This document shows, piece by piece, positions 55,821-63,386 of a stretch of 64,000 nucleotides of DNA. A model generated the notes under the pieces. It saw only the letters and a list, made by a program, of their open reading frames with translations. It had not been told where the DNA came from and searched no databases. Position numbers and translations under genes: made by a program. Each line of letters starts with the position of its first letter. Positions within the stretch are counted from its first letter, which is position 1. Where the stretch lies: the NCBI GenBank assembly GCA_963696875.1, contig CAVOLQ010000004.1:363972-427971 (forward strand). Reading direction: 5' to 3'. This DNA comes from Albibacterium sp963696875 (GTDB lineage Bacteria; Bacteroidota; Bacteroidia; Sphingobacteriales; Sphingobacteriaceae).

Positions 55821-55852
55821 CATGTTACCTTTTTATGTATATTTGTAACATG
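55821..55852 (+). promoter_or_regulatory. AbiEi promoter and operator dyad
   Basis: CATGTTAC (55821-55828) and GTAACATG (55845-55852) form a perfect inverted repeat around the -7 box TATATTTG (55838-55845). The right arm contains the start codon. AbiEi antitoxins repress their own operon through such repeats. Confidence 0.65.
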
Positions 55853-56446
55853 GAGCAGTCAACTCATCAAAAGATCTTGGAGTTCATCGAGAAAACCGAT
55901 GACGGAAAAATACTTTTCCCAACAGATTTCAGAGGTATGGGTACAGAAGGAGCAATTAAAATGTCTTTATCAAGGTTGGTTAAAGAAGATAAACTTGATC
56001 GGCTCTCCCATGGAATATATTTAAAAGCTGAGTACCATCCTTCAATGGGAAAACTACAACCATCTTTAGAGGACATTGCTCAAGCAATTGCAGATCGAGA
56101 AAAAGTAAGGATTAAACCATCTGGTTCCTATGCATTAAATCGACTTGGATTGTCTACCCAAGTTCCTACTCGATTGGTATATATTACAGATGGCCAAGCT
56201 CGACAATTTACAATAGGTCGGGGTGGAATTAAGTTTAAACCCGCTTCTCCTAAAAAATTCGCAATGACAGGCGAGATCAGTAGCTTGTTGTTGCAAGCAC
56301 TTGAAGAATTGGGTCCCAAACAGATTTCTCCTCTTTTAAATCAAATCAAAAAATTAGTAAAGAAAGAAGACCCACAGAAGTTAAATCATGACCTCAAATT
56401 AGCTCCAGCTTGGATTAATGATTTAATTGTATCAATAAGCAAATAA
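55850..56446 (+). CDS. AbiEi-family antitoxin/transcriptional regulator
   Basis: The ATG at 55850 (MEQSTHQKILEFIEKTDDG) is chosen over the longer frame because the promoter lies immediately before it. 198 residues. An N-terminal winged HTH (LFPTDFRGMGTEGAIKMSLS) and the AbiEi block VRIKPSGSYALNRLGLSTQV match the DUF6088/AbiEi antitoxin. It pairs with the toxin 6 bp downstream in a type IV toxin-antitoxin module. The ATG is only 5 bp past the -7 box, so the mRNA is probably leaderless. Confidence 0.87.
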   Translation: MEQSTHQKILEFIEKTDDGKILFPTDFRGMGTEGAIKMSLSRLVKEDKLDRLSHGIYLKAEYHPSMGKLQPSLEDIAQAIADREKVRIKPSGSYALNRLGLSTQVPTRLVYITDGQARQFTIGRGGIKFKPASPKKFAMTGEISSLLLQALEELGPKQISPLLNQIKKLVKKEDPQKLNHDLKLAPAWINDLIVSISK

Positions 56447-56452
56447 ACAGAA

Positions 56453-57463
56453 ATGACTGAATGGCTAAATTTAAGCGATACGGATAGAATTCTAAGTCTG
56501 AATCAGACAAGTGCCAAAAGTGGGTTGCCGGTGAAAGCTCTTGAAAAGGATTGGTGGGTTACCTTGACTCTCAAAGCTGTTTTCGAAAGCGAATTTTCTC
56601 CGCACTTACAATTTAAGGGTGGTACCTCTTTGAGTAAATGCTGGAATTTGATAAATCGATTTTCTGAGGATATTGATCTTTCTATCGAACGAGATTTTTT
56701 AGGATTTCCAGAAGAGCTTAGTAAAACCCAAGTAAAAAAGCTAAAAAGAATTGCTGCTGAATTCACTAGCACAGATTTAAAAACTGAACTAGAACAAAAG
56801 ATAATTAATTTAGGTGTCCCTTCTCATATGTTCAGCATTACTGCAGAGCCTATACCTGAAACAATGAAGGATATCGACCCACAAACACTGTACATAAACT
56901 ACCATTCTTTATTTGAAAAGGTTCATAATATCACGGACAGCGTAAAGCTGGAAGTAAGTGCAAGGTCATTGAAAGAAAAAGGTATAGAAAAACCTGTTTC
57001 TTCATTGTTGGGGGAGTATATGCCAGGATACAAGTGGTCAGGCAGTACCTTTGATGTAAACTCCGTATTACCCGAAAGAACTTTCTTAGAAAAGATCTTA
57101 CTGTTGCATGAAGAGTTTTTGCGACCGCCGGAAAAGATAAATTATAATCGTATGTCAAGGCATCTTTATGATTTAGAAAGAATGATGGATACGGAATATG
57201 GAACAAAAGCTTTGTCTTCTTTTGACTACTATAATTCAATCGTAATCCATCGGAGGAAATTTATCTTTAAGCAAGGAGTTGATTACGAAACGCACCAACC
57301 ACGTACTTTATCTTTTATACCTCCAGAAACTGTAATCGAAGATTATAAGAATGATTATGCGCAAATGGTAGAACAAATGATTTACGGGGCAGAGATTTTA
57401 GAATTTGATACGATAATTAAACGGCTATCTCTATTAAATGAGAGAGTTCGAAAATTACAATAG
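56453..57463 (+). CDS. AbiEii/AbiGii-family nucleotidyltransferase toxin
   Basis: A 336-residue protein of the DUF1814/AbiEii family. The nucleotidyltransferase motif is LQFKGGTSLSKCWNLINRFS followed by EDIDLSI (GGTSLSK and DxD). VLPERTFLEKILLLHEE is the second family block. AbiEii toxins transfer nucleotides to tRNA and stop growth, giving phage abortive infection. It follows the antitoxin by 6 bp. Confidence 0.9.
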   Translation: MTEWLNLSDTDRILSLNQTSAKSGLPVKALEKDWWVTLTLKAVFESEFSPHLQFKGGTSLSKCWNLINRFSEDIDLSIERDFLGFPEELSKTQVKKLKRIAAEFTSTDLKTELEQKIINLGVPSHMFSITAEPIPETMKDIDPQTLYINYHSLFEKVHNITDSVKLEVSARSLKEKGIEKPVSSLLGEYMPGYKWSGSTFDVNSVLPERTFLEKILLLHEEFLRPPEKINYNRMSRHLYDLERMMDTEYGTKALSSFDYYNSIVIHRRKFIFKQGVDYETHQPRTLSFIPPETVIEDYKNDYAQMVEQMIYGAEILEFDTIIKRLSLLNERVRKLQ

Positions 57464-57466
57464 CAT

Positions 57467-57667
57467 TGAAGAGTGGAACTAATAGATGGACGATATATTC
57501 TCTCAACAAATAACTGTGAAATAATACACCAATTTGCTGTGACAAAATAGAACAACAACCAGAACTGCATTAAAATACACTAAATATCAATTAGTTATAT
57601 AAAAATAAAATGTGTGAAAAACTCTCATATTTAGGTGAGAGCTGAGTGGAGAGATCGATTTGATAAC
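57467..57667 (+). repeat. Right copy of 200-bp imperfect direct repeat
   Basis: Begins 4 bp after the AbiEii stop and aligns with 54943-55141, including the LKSGTNRWT.YSL coding relic and the CTCTCATATTTA hairpin. Confidence 0.8.
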
Positions 57668-57986
57668 ACTTTTAACGAATGGCTTAGAATTGGAAATTTA
57701 AGTGAGCAGGTCGGATAAAGGCTATTAATTCAGACAGACTTAGACGGGGTTTTAGACGAGATAAACATTTCACAGCCACTACAACCCTAGTACAAAGCGA
57801 ATTACAAAGGATAATAAATGTTAGTTTAGACGAGCACTGGCTGATAATATATCCAAACGACAGGTGAATAGTTTAAAAATCTTTCTAAAATAAGTAGATT
57901 TAGGAATTGACAAAGATCGCTTATTTATAAGCATGTTGAAAGAGAATAGATTTAGAAAACTTCTCGTATAGTCTTACATTGTCTTT
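57668..57986. other. Non-coding right end of the island
   Basis: About 320 bp without a gene. TTTAGACGAG occurs twice (around 57752 and 57824). No other structure recognised before the terminal repeat. Confidence 0.45.
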
Positions 57987-58011
57987 AAAGAACCCCCAAA
58001 AGAACCCCCGA
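57987..58011 (+). repeat. Right copy of 25-bp terminal repeat (tandem AGAACCCCC)
   Basis: Identical to 36856-36880, same orientation, 44 bp inside attR. Units at 57989-57997 and 58001-58009. Confidence 0.75.
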
Positions 58012-58055
58012 TTCCGAAAAACACTCTTTAAGTCATCTTAAAGCAATAAAAACAG

Positions 58056-58075
58056 GTCCCGTCCGGACCGCTAAC
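58056..58075 (+). repeat. attR, 20-bp direct repeat of tRNA-Asp 3' end
   Basis: GTCCCGTCCGGACCGCTAAC, two mismatches to attL. It should be the original chromosomal tRNA 3' end displaced by the island. Confidence 0.88.
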
Positions 58076-58087
58076 GAAAGTAAGCAT

Positions 58088-58119
58088 AAAAAAAGGAGGT
58101 TTTTCAACCTCCTTTTTTT
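58088..58119 (+). terminator. Original tRNA-Asp terminator beyond attR
   Basis: A-rich AGGAGGTT / AACCTCCT stem with seven T and ATGCCCT, the counterpart of 36769-36797. Confidence 0.8.
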
Positions 58120-58255
58120 ATGCCCTTTAATGTAGCTCCCTAGACTGGTTAAGATCTAACATTATCTATCCTACAAGAAATAGGCGCCACTAGTCAAACT
58201 CTAACGTTTGAACATTTCTTGTTAATTTGCGTTAGGTTCATATAAAAAGAATCTT

Positions 58256-58786
58256 ATGACAATTATTAAAACCGAAAAAGAACCGTATCCAAAACTTAAA
58301 AGTAGTTTTTTTGAACGGTTTGCAAACAAAATCACTAGCTGGACAGGTAGTTCATTTGCCTTTATTATAGCTGCCTGCATAGTTATTACTTGGGGCATCT
58401 TGGGTCCAATTTTTAATTATTCTGAAAACTGGCAGTTAGTAATTAATACAGGAACGACAATAATTACTTTTTTAATGGTTTTCCTGATTCAAAAATCTCA
58501 AAACAAAGATTCTAAAGCTATTCAACTGAAACTAAATGAGCTAATTGCGGCAAACAGAAATACTAGCAATAGAATGGTGGATATTGAAAGCCTAACTGAA
58601 AATGAATTGGATGAACTCCACAAATTTTATATGAAGTTAGCCGAATTGGCTAAAATTGAAGGGGATATTCATAAATCTCACTCCATAGATGCCGCAAATC
58701 ATCTAAACAAAGAGAAAAAGAACATCAGCTTGGAAAACCAAAGTAGAATTACAACACCAAACCCCCCGAGTTCAAAAACGCCTTGA
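58256..58786 (+). CDS. Low-affinity iron permease-like membrane protein
   Basis: A 176-residue protein with two membrane helices (about 33-55 and 62-81) and the signature FFERFANKITSWTGSSFAFI ... FLIQKSQNKDSKAIQLKLNE of the low-affinity iron permease family, followed by a charged helical tail. Iron transport in bacteria is not demonstrated for this small form. First host gene after the island. Confidence 0.85.
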   Translation: MTIIKTEKEPYPKLKSSFFERFANKITSWTGSSFAFIIAACIVITWGILGPIFNYSENWQLVINTGTTIITFLMVFLIQKSQNKDSKAIQLKLNELIAANRNTSNRMVDIESLTENELDELHKFYMKLAELAKIEGDIHKSHSIDAANHLNKEKKNISLENQSRITTPNPPSSKTP

Positions 58787-58900
58787 GGTAGTTTTAATAA
58801 AAATCCTTAAATTTCCTCTATAAAGAAGCTTTATTATTGCAGAGGAGGGATGGATAAATTTGTGATTAATTTGTAAACGAATTATATATAAAAATTTATC

Positions 58901-58908
58901 TAAGTTTG
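58901..58908 (+). promoter_or_regulatory. Predicted -7 box of dinB
   Basis: TAAGTTTG lies 23-26 bp before the possible TTG/GTG starts of dinB, supporting an unusual start codon downstream of it. Confidence 0.45.
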
Positions 58909-58931
58909 ATTAATAAAAATCAGGAAGGGAA

Positions 58932-60065
58932 TTGGTGGGACAAAAAAGCAATGAATTCAATTTACGGGAGGAATCTTCTTATCGAAAGATTATTCATATC
59001 GACATGGATGCTTTTTACGCATCCGTAGAACAGCGCGATTTTCCCGAATATAGGGGAAAGCCTTTAGTTGTGGGAGGCTCTCCAGATGGACGTGGAGTTG
59101 TTGCAACTGCAAGTTATGAAGCTCGCGTCTTCGGAGTCCATTCAGCGATGCCTTCACACAAAGCCTATCAGCTTTGTCCTCAACTATTGTTTATTAACCC
59201 ACGATTTGATGTTTACAAAAAAGTATCATCGCAAATTCGGGAGATTTTTAAAAGATATACTGATTTAATAGAGCCACTTTCCTTAGACGAAGCCTATCTC
59301 GATGTAACGGAAGATAAAATGAATATCGGATCGGCAATCGAAACTGCACAGGAAATAAGGAAAATCATTAAAGAGGATTTACAATTAACGGCATCCGCCG
59401 GGGTTTCTGTCAATAAATTCGTAGCCAAAGTTGCTTCTGATATTAAAAAACCAGATGGCCTTACATTCATTGGACCTTCCAAAATAGAAGCTTTTATGGA
59501 AACCTTGCCGGTATCAAAATTTCATGGCGTAGGGAAGGTTACCGCAGCTAAAATGAACCAAATGAAGCTTTTTACGGGCGCTGATTTGAAAAAACTAAGT
59601 GAAGCAGAATTAATAAAACACTTCGGGAAACAAGGTCGTTTTTATTATCGGATAGTAAGGGGTATCGATAATCGTCCGGTTCAATCGCATCGAGAAGCAA
59701 AGTCGGTAGGCGTAGAGGATACTTTCGAGAGCGATTTGACAGCTCAAACGGATATGGAATTGGAGCTCAAAAAAATTGCTGCAAAGCTAAGTGAACGAAT
59801 TCAGAAACATCGATTGAAAGGGCGAACATTAACTTTGAAAATACGATTTAATGATTTTAGCATAATCACTCGTAGCCGTTCTGTTCGTCGAGGAACCGAT
59901 GATTATCATTCTATATTGGAAATAGCACTTGACTTATTAAAAAAAGAGCTATTCCTAACTAATAGCACCGAACCTAAGAAAGTACGACTTTTAGGAATAA
60001 CTCTTTCAAACTTCCATGAACTAACTGATTTAAAAAATAATCCCCAGCAACTGAGACTCTTTTAA
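58932..60065 (+). CDS. dinB: DNA polymerase IV
   Basis: A 377-residue Y-family polymerase. Catalytic residues are in IIHIDMDAFYASVEQRD and EPLSLDEAYLDVT; ASAGVSVNKFVAKVASDIKKPD and the little-finger domain follow, and PQQLRLF at the end is a beta-clamp-binding peptide. The frame starts at TTG (58932) or GTG (58935) after GGAAGGGAA; the first in-frame ATG lies within the active site, so a non-ATG start is required. It ends overlapping dodecin by 4 bp, convergently. Confidence 0.94.
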   Translation: MVGQKSNEFNLREESSYRKIIHIDMDAFYASVEQRDFPEYRGKPLVVGGSPDGRGVVATASYEARVFGVHSAMPSHKAYQLCPQLLFINPRFDVYKKVSSQIREIFKRYTDLIEPLSLDEAYLDVTEDKMNIGSAIETAQEIRKIIKEDLQLTASAGVSVNKFVAKVASDIKKPDGLTFIGPSKIEAFMETLPVSKFHGVGKVTAAKMNQMKLFTGADLKKLSEAELIKHFGKQGRFYYRIVRGIDNRPVQSHREAKSVGVEDTFESDLTAQTDMELELKKIAAKLSERIQKHRLKGRTLTLKIRFNDFSIITRSRSVRRGTDDYHSILEIALDLLKKELFLTNSTEPKKVRLLGITLSNFHELTDLKNNPQQLRLF

Positions 60066-60265
60066 TGTTCAACCCTAAAGGAAACTTTACAAATCACTCC
60101 ATACGTAGTAATTTCTTCATCTTTGATGTGTACTTTAAAATCTTTCACAAAAACAGAATCGATATTTTTAACTGTTCTTGAAACTTCTTTTACAGCATTT
60201 TTTATTGCATCTTCAAAACTTGTTTCCGAAGAGGAAATTACCTCTATTACTTTTACAATACCCAT
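60062..60265 (-). CDS. Dodecin
   Basis: A 67-residue protein with the dodecin pattern VKVIEVISSSETSFEDAIKN and a terminal strand ITTYGVICKVSFRVE. Dodecins form hollow dodecamers that store flavin. Full family length. Confidence 0.93.
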   Translation of the reverse strand: MGIVKVIEVISSSETSFEDAIKNAVKEVSRTVKNIDSVFVKDFKVHIKDEEITTYGVICKVSFRVEH

Positions 60266-60512
60266 TTTTATTTATTTTCTGATTGGTTAATAAGTAGTCA
60301 TATAAGTTAAGACATCCAAGCGAAGCATTTTGTTTTTTAATATTCAAAAAATCTTTACCTTTCTTTTGTAGATAGCTTGAACCTGCTGCTTTAGGTACAT
60401 TCTAATCTAAATGAATCTAAATTCTTTTATCTCACCACTTTTTGTAATTTCACATAATATTTCACGTGTAAAAAGTGAGTGTATTGCAATAGACCTTCCA
60501 ATTAAAACCTAA

Positions 60513-62723
60513 ATGAACATTATAAAAAAACTCCCTCTTTCCAAACTGGGATATGGCTTTATCAATGAAGCGTTTGTACCAAAAGGGAAAGATGAATATT
60601 ACCTAAGAAATCTCCAAAACAGAAACGGAATTGCCTATAGAAACCTTTCGGCATTTGAAATAGAGATTTTGGTTAAGAATGGAAATACAACAGACAATTG
60701 GAATAACATTTTAGTGTCCGATGCATTTAATCCAGATTTAGTAAAAAATTGTAAATTTTATGGTCTAATACGAATTGGGAAACTCGAACCCTATTTCCTA
60801 GAATACAATGCTTTAAGGGTGACGGTAGGCTTATACAACTCCACCTTCATCAGCTGCGATTTTGGAGACAATGTGGCTATTGATCATGTGAATTACATGT
60901 CACATTACATTATCGGTAATGAAGCGATCATTGTAAATGTAGATGAAATGAAGACTACCGCCAATGCCAAATTCGGAAATGGCATTCTAAAAGATGGAGA
61001 GAGTGAGGCGTCCAGAATTTGGTTGGAAATTTGTAATGAAAACGGAGGTAGGAAAGTTATTCCTTTTAATGGAATGCTCCCTGGAGATGCATGGTTATGG
61101 AGTAAATACCGGGATGATAAAGTCTTGCTTGAAAACTTTTTACAATTTACAGAGCGGGAAAACAAGACCAAACCTGGCTATTATGGTAAGGTAGGCGATA
61201 GAACAGTTATTAAAAGTACAAATCTCATTAATGACGTTTGGATTGGCTCTGACGCTTATATAAAAGGTGCAAATAAGTTAAAGAACCTAACTATAAAATC
61301 TAGCGCGGAAGCGAAAACGCAAATTGGTGAGGGCTGTGAATTAGTGAATGGTATTATCGATTTTGGTTGTCGTATTTTTTATGGTGTAAAAGCAGTTCGC
61401 TTCGTGATGGCAAGCAATTCTCAGCTTAAATATGGCGCAAGATTAATCAATTCATACCTAGGCAGCAATGCCACTATTTCCTGTTGCGAAGTATTAAACT
61501 CTCTAATTTTCCCTGCACACGAGCAGCATCATAATAATTCTTTCCTTTGCGCTGCTTTAATATCCGGACAAAGTAATATCCCTGCTGGGGCTACCATTGG
61601 TTCAAACCATAACTCTCGTGGGGCAGATGGTGAATTTATTGCTGGCCGCGGTTTTTGGCCGGGCTTATGCGTAAGCTTAAAGTATAACTCTAAATTTGCC
61701 AATTACACTATTTTAGCAAAGGGCGACTACGACTACGAGTTAAATATCCCCATTCCCTTTTCTATGGTGAGTATCAATAAGGCTGACAACGATTTGCAAA
61801 TTATGCCGGGCTATTGGATGATGTATAACATGTATGCCTTGGAAAGAAATACTTACAAATATAAGACTAGAGACAACCGTTTTGAAAAAATTCAATACAT
61901 CGAATATGAATACCTAGCACCAGATACTGTGAACGAAATGTTTGATTCTATAAAGCTTTTTGAATATTATGTTGGAAAGGCATATGCACTGAAATTTAAT
62001 AATGAAACCACCTCAGAAAAAGAATACTCAAATATAGGAAGAACCCTACTTAAAGAAAAAAATGAACTAATTAACGAACTTAATGTACTGGCTGAAAGCC
62101 TTGAAAATTCTAAACGCTCAGTGCGTATAAAAAAGGTTCAAGAAGCTTATGATATTTTTAAATATATGATTCGCTTTTATGGAATTAGTCACCTTATCAA
62201 GTATGTCGAAAATAAAAATGTGTACTCTATTAAAAAGTTGGTTGATAAGTTAGCTTTTGAAAAGCTAGAGAGAAAGGCTTGGCTAAATGTGGGTAGCCAG
62301 CTAATACCTGAAACGGTTGTACTTGAATTAAGAAAAAATATAAGGGAAGGGAGGTTATCGTCATGGGATGATGTTCATCATTTTTATCATATTGAAGGGG
62401 AAAAATATGAGTATAGAAAAATGCTTCATGCGATTGCATCCCTGTTAGAATTAGAGCAAACTACTTTGAGTTCAATTAGCCATCAAGTGGTAAGGAATTG
62501 GATAAAAGACGTAAAAGAGACAAAAAAATGGATGGTTGAATCCGTAGAATCTTCGCGTAAGAAAGACTATACCAATTCCTTTCGTAAGCTAACGTATGAT
62601 TCTAAAGAGGAGCTGGATGAAGTTTTGGGTAAATTTGAAGACAACGAATTTATAAAAGATCAAAAAGCAGAACTTAGGGCTTTTATTAGAAATATGAATA
62701 CTATTTCCAAAATGTATTCGTGA
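60513..62723 (+). CDS. DUF4954 family protein
   Basis: A 736-residue protein typical of Bacteroidota. The middle part (about 90-380) has hexapeptide-like turns of a left-handed beta-helix (VWIGSDAYIKGANKLKNLTI, CRIFYGVKAVRF, SNATISCCEVLNSLIFPAHE), as in sugar-nucleotide enzymes. GATIGSNHNSRGADGEFIAG is a conserved block. The last 250 residues are helical. Function uncertain. Confidence 0.88.
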   Translation: MNIIKKLPLSKLGYGFINEAFVPKGKDEYYLRNLQNRNGIAYRNLSAFEIEILVKNGNTTDNWNNILVSDAFNPDLVKNCKFYGLIRIGKLEPYFLEYNALRVTVGLYNSTFISCDFGDNVAIDHVNYMSHYIIGNEAIIVNVDEMKTTANAKFGNGILKDGESEASRIWLEICNENGGRKVIPFNGMLPGDAWLWSKYRDDKVLLENFLQFTERENKTKPGYYGKVGDRTVIKSTNLINDVWIGSDAYIKGANKLKNLTIKSSAEAKTQIGEGCELVNGIIDFGCRIFYGVKAVRFVMASNSQLKYGARLINSYLGSNATISCCEVLNSLIFPAHEQHHNNSFLCAALISGQSNIPAGATIGSNHNSRGADGEFIAGRGFWPGLCVSLKYNSKFANYTILAKGDYDYELNIPIPFSMVSINKADNDLQIMPGYWMMYNMYALERNTYKYKTRDNRFEKIQYIEYEYLAPDTVNEMFDSIKLFEYYVGKAYALKFNNETTSEKEYSNIGRTLLKEKNELINELNVLAESLENSKRSVRIKKVQEAYDIFKYMIRFYGISHLIKYVENKNVYSIKKLVDKLAFEKLERKAWLNVGSQLIPETVVLELRKNIREGRLSSWDDVHHFYHIEGEKYEYRKMLHAIASLLELEQTTLSSISHQVVRNWIKDVKETKKWMVESVESSRKKDYTNSFRKLTYDSKEELDEVLGKFEDNEFIKDQKAELRAFIRNMNTISKMYS

Positions 62724-62779
62724 CTGAGAATAACATGAATTGGTAAAAATACAATATTATATTTTATACAAAATAAGCG

Positions 62780-62809
62780 TTTGCAATACAAATATAAACT
62801 TTACTTTTG
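62780..62809 (+). promoter_or_regulatory. Promoter of tRNA-Arg
   Basis: TTTG (62780-62783), 18-bp spacer, TACTTTTG (62802-62809), 15 bp before the tRNA. Confidence 0.6.
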
Positions 62810-62824
62810 TGGCTCATAATTTAT

Positions 62825-62896
62825 GGCCCCGTAGTTCAACGGATAGAATAGAAGTTTCCTAAACTTTAGATAGCAGTTCGATTCTGCTCGGGGCTA
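62825..62896 (+). tRNA. tRNA-Arg(CCT)
   Basis: Acceptor GGCCCCG/CGGGGCT, D stem GTTC/GAAT, anticodon stem GAAGT/ACTTT with loop TTCCTAA (anticodon CCT), T arm AGCAG-TTCGATT-CTGCT, discriminator A. Confidence 0.92.
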
Positions 62897-62999
62897 CTAA
62901 AAAAACTCTACCAAAATTCATTAACCACTTATGCAAGATAGCCAAAGGGAAATGAAAACTCATCACATCCCCTCCTTCCAAAACAGTATTACCGCATTA

Positions 63000-63240
63000 T
63001 TATTTTCCACTTTCACAATCAAGTAATAGCTCATTAGGAGGAACTTCCAAAGCATTACTTAGCTTAACCAAGGTTGAACAACCTAAAATCATATTCGCCC
63101 TTTTCAATCGCCAAAATCTGTTGATGCTCCATCTCAGCAATTAACGCTAATTTCCGGACACTATAGCCCTTTTCCTCGCGGAGTTCTTTTATTCTCTTCC
63201 CAATCAACAGCTTAAGGGAATGTATATCTATTGCGCTCAT
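63000..63240 (-). pseudogene. XRE-family HTH regulator with one-base frameshift
   Basis: From the ATG at 63240 the frame reads KLLIGKRIKELREEKGYSVR, KLALIAEMEHQQILAIEKGE, then loses phase after YDFRL. One extra base at about 63074-63081 separates it from STLVKLSNALEVPPNELLLD and the stop at 63000. The corrected protein is about 79 residues, a normal XRE-type repressor. Too short and broken to appear as a long frame. Confidence 0.8.
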
Positions 63241-63268
63241 TTTGGGAAATTGGGATATATATCAAAAT

Positions 63269-63292
63269 AATGGTGTATAATTATACACCATT
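63269..63292. promoter_or_regulatory. 24-bp perfect palindrome, probable XRE operator
   Basis: AATGGTGTATAA followed by its exact reverse complement, 29 bp before the XRE start and 95 bp before the divergent sigma-like gene. An ideal homodimer site for the adjacent repressor. Confidence 0.7.
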
Positions 63293-63386
63293 CAAGTATT
63301 TTTCTTATATTTGTTTTAGCATCACGTGAATGACCATAACACATCACAGATAAACCTGTTTTAGCTAACCACCGAAACCGAACGCT

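Larger units (their letters stand above)
36732..58075 (+). mobile_element. 21.3-kb mobilizable genomic island in tRNA-Asp
   Basis: The element is bounded by a 20-bp near-identical repeat of the tRNA 3' end (two mismatches) and has a tyrosine recombinase gene at its left end. Inside are relaxase and MobC-like genes but no type IV secretion or coupling proteins, so it would need a helper for conjugation. Its cargo is mainly defence genes: a Thoeris-like pair, Fic, RM plus TIR, a 502-aa membrane protein, an Mrr remnant and AbiE. The host tRNA promoter and 5' end lie outside at the left. The tRNA gene therefore uses the element-supplied 3' end. Confidence 0.9.

Noticed and set aside
60266..60512. 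Imperfect inverted repeat before the DUF4954 gene
   Set aside because: Arms contain several mismatches and no clear partner regulator; not distinguishable from chance in A/T-rich DNA.
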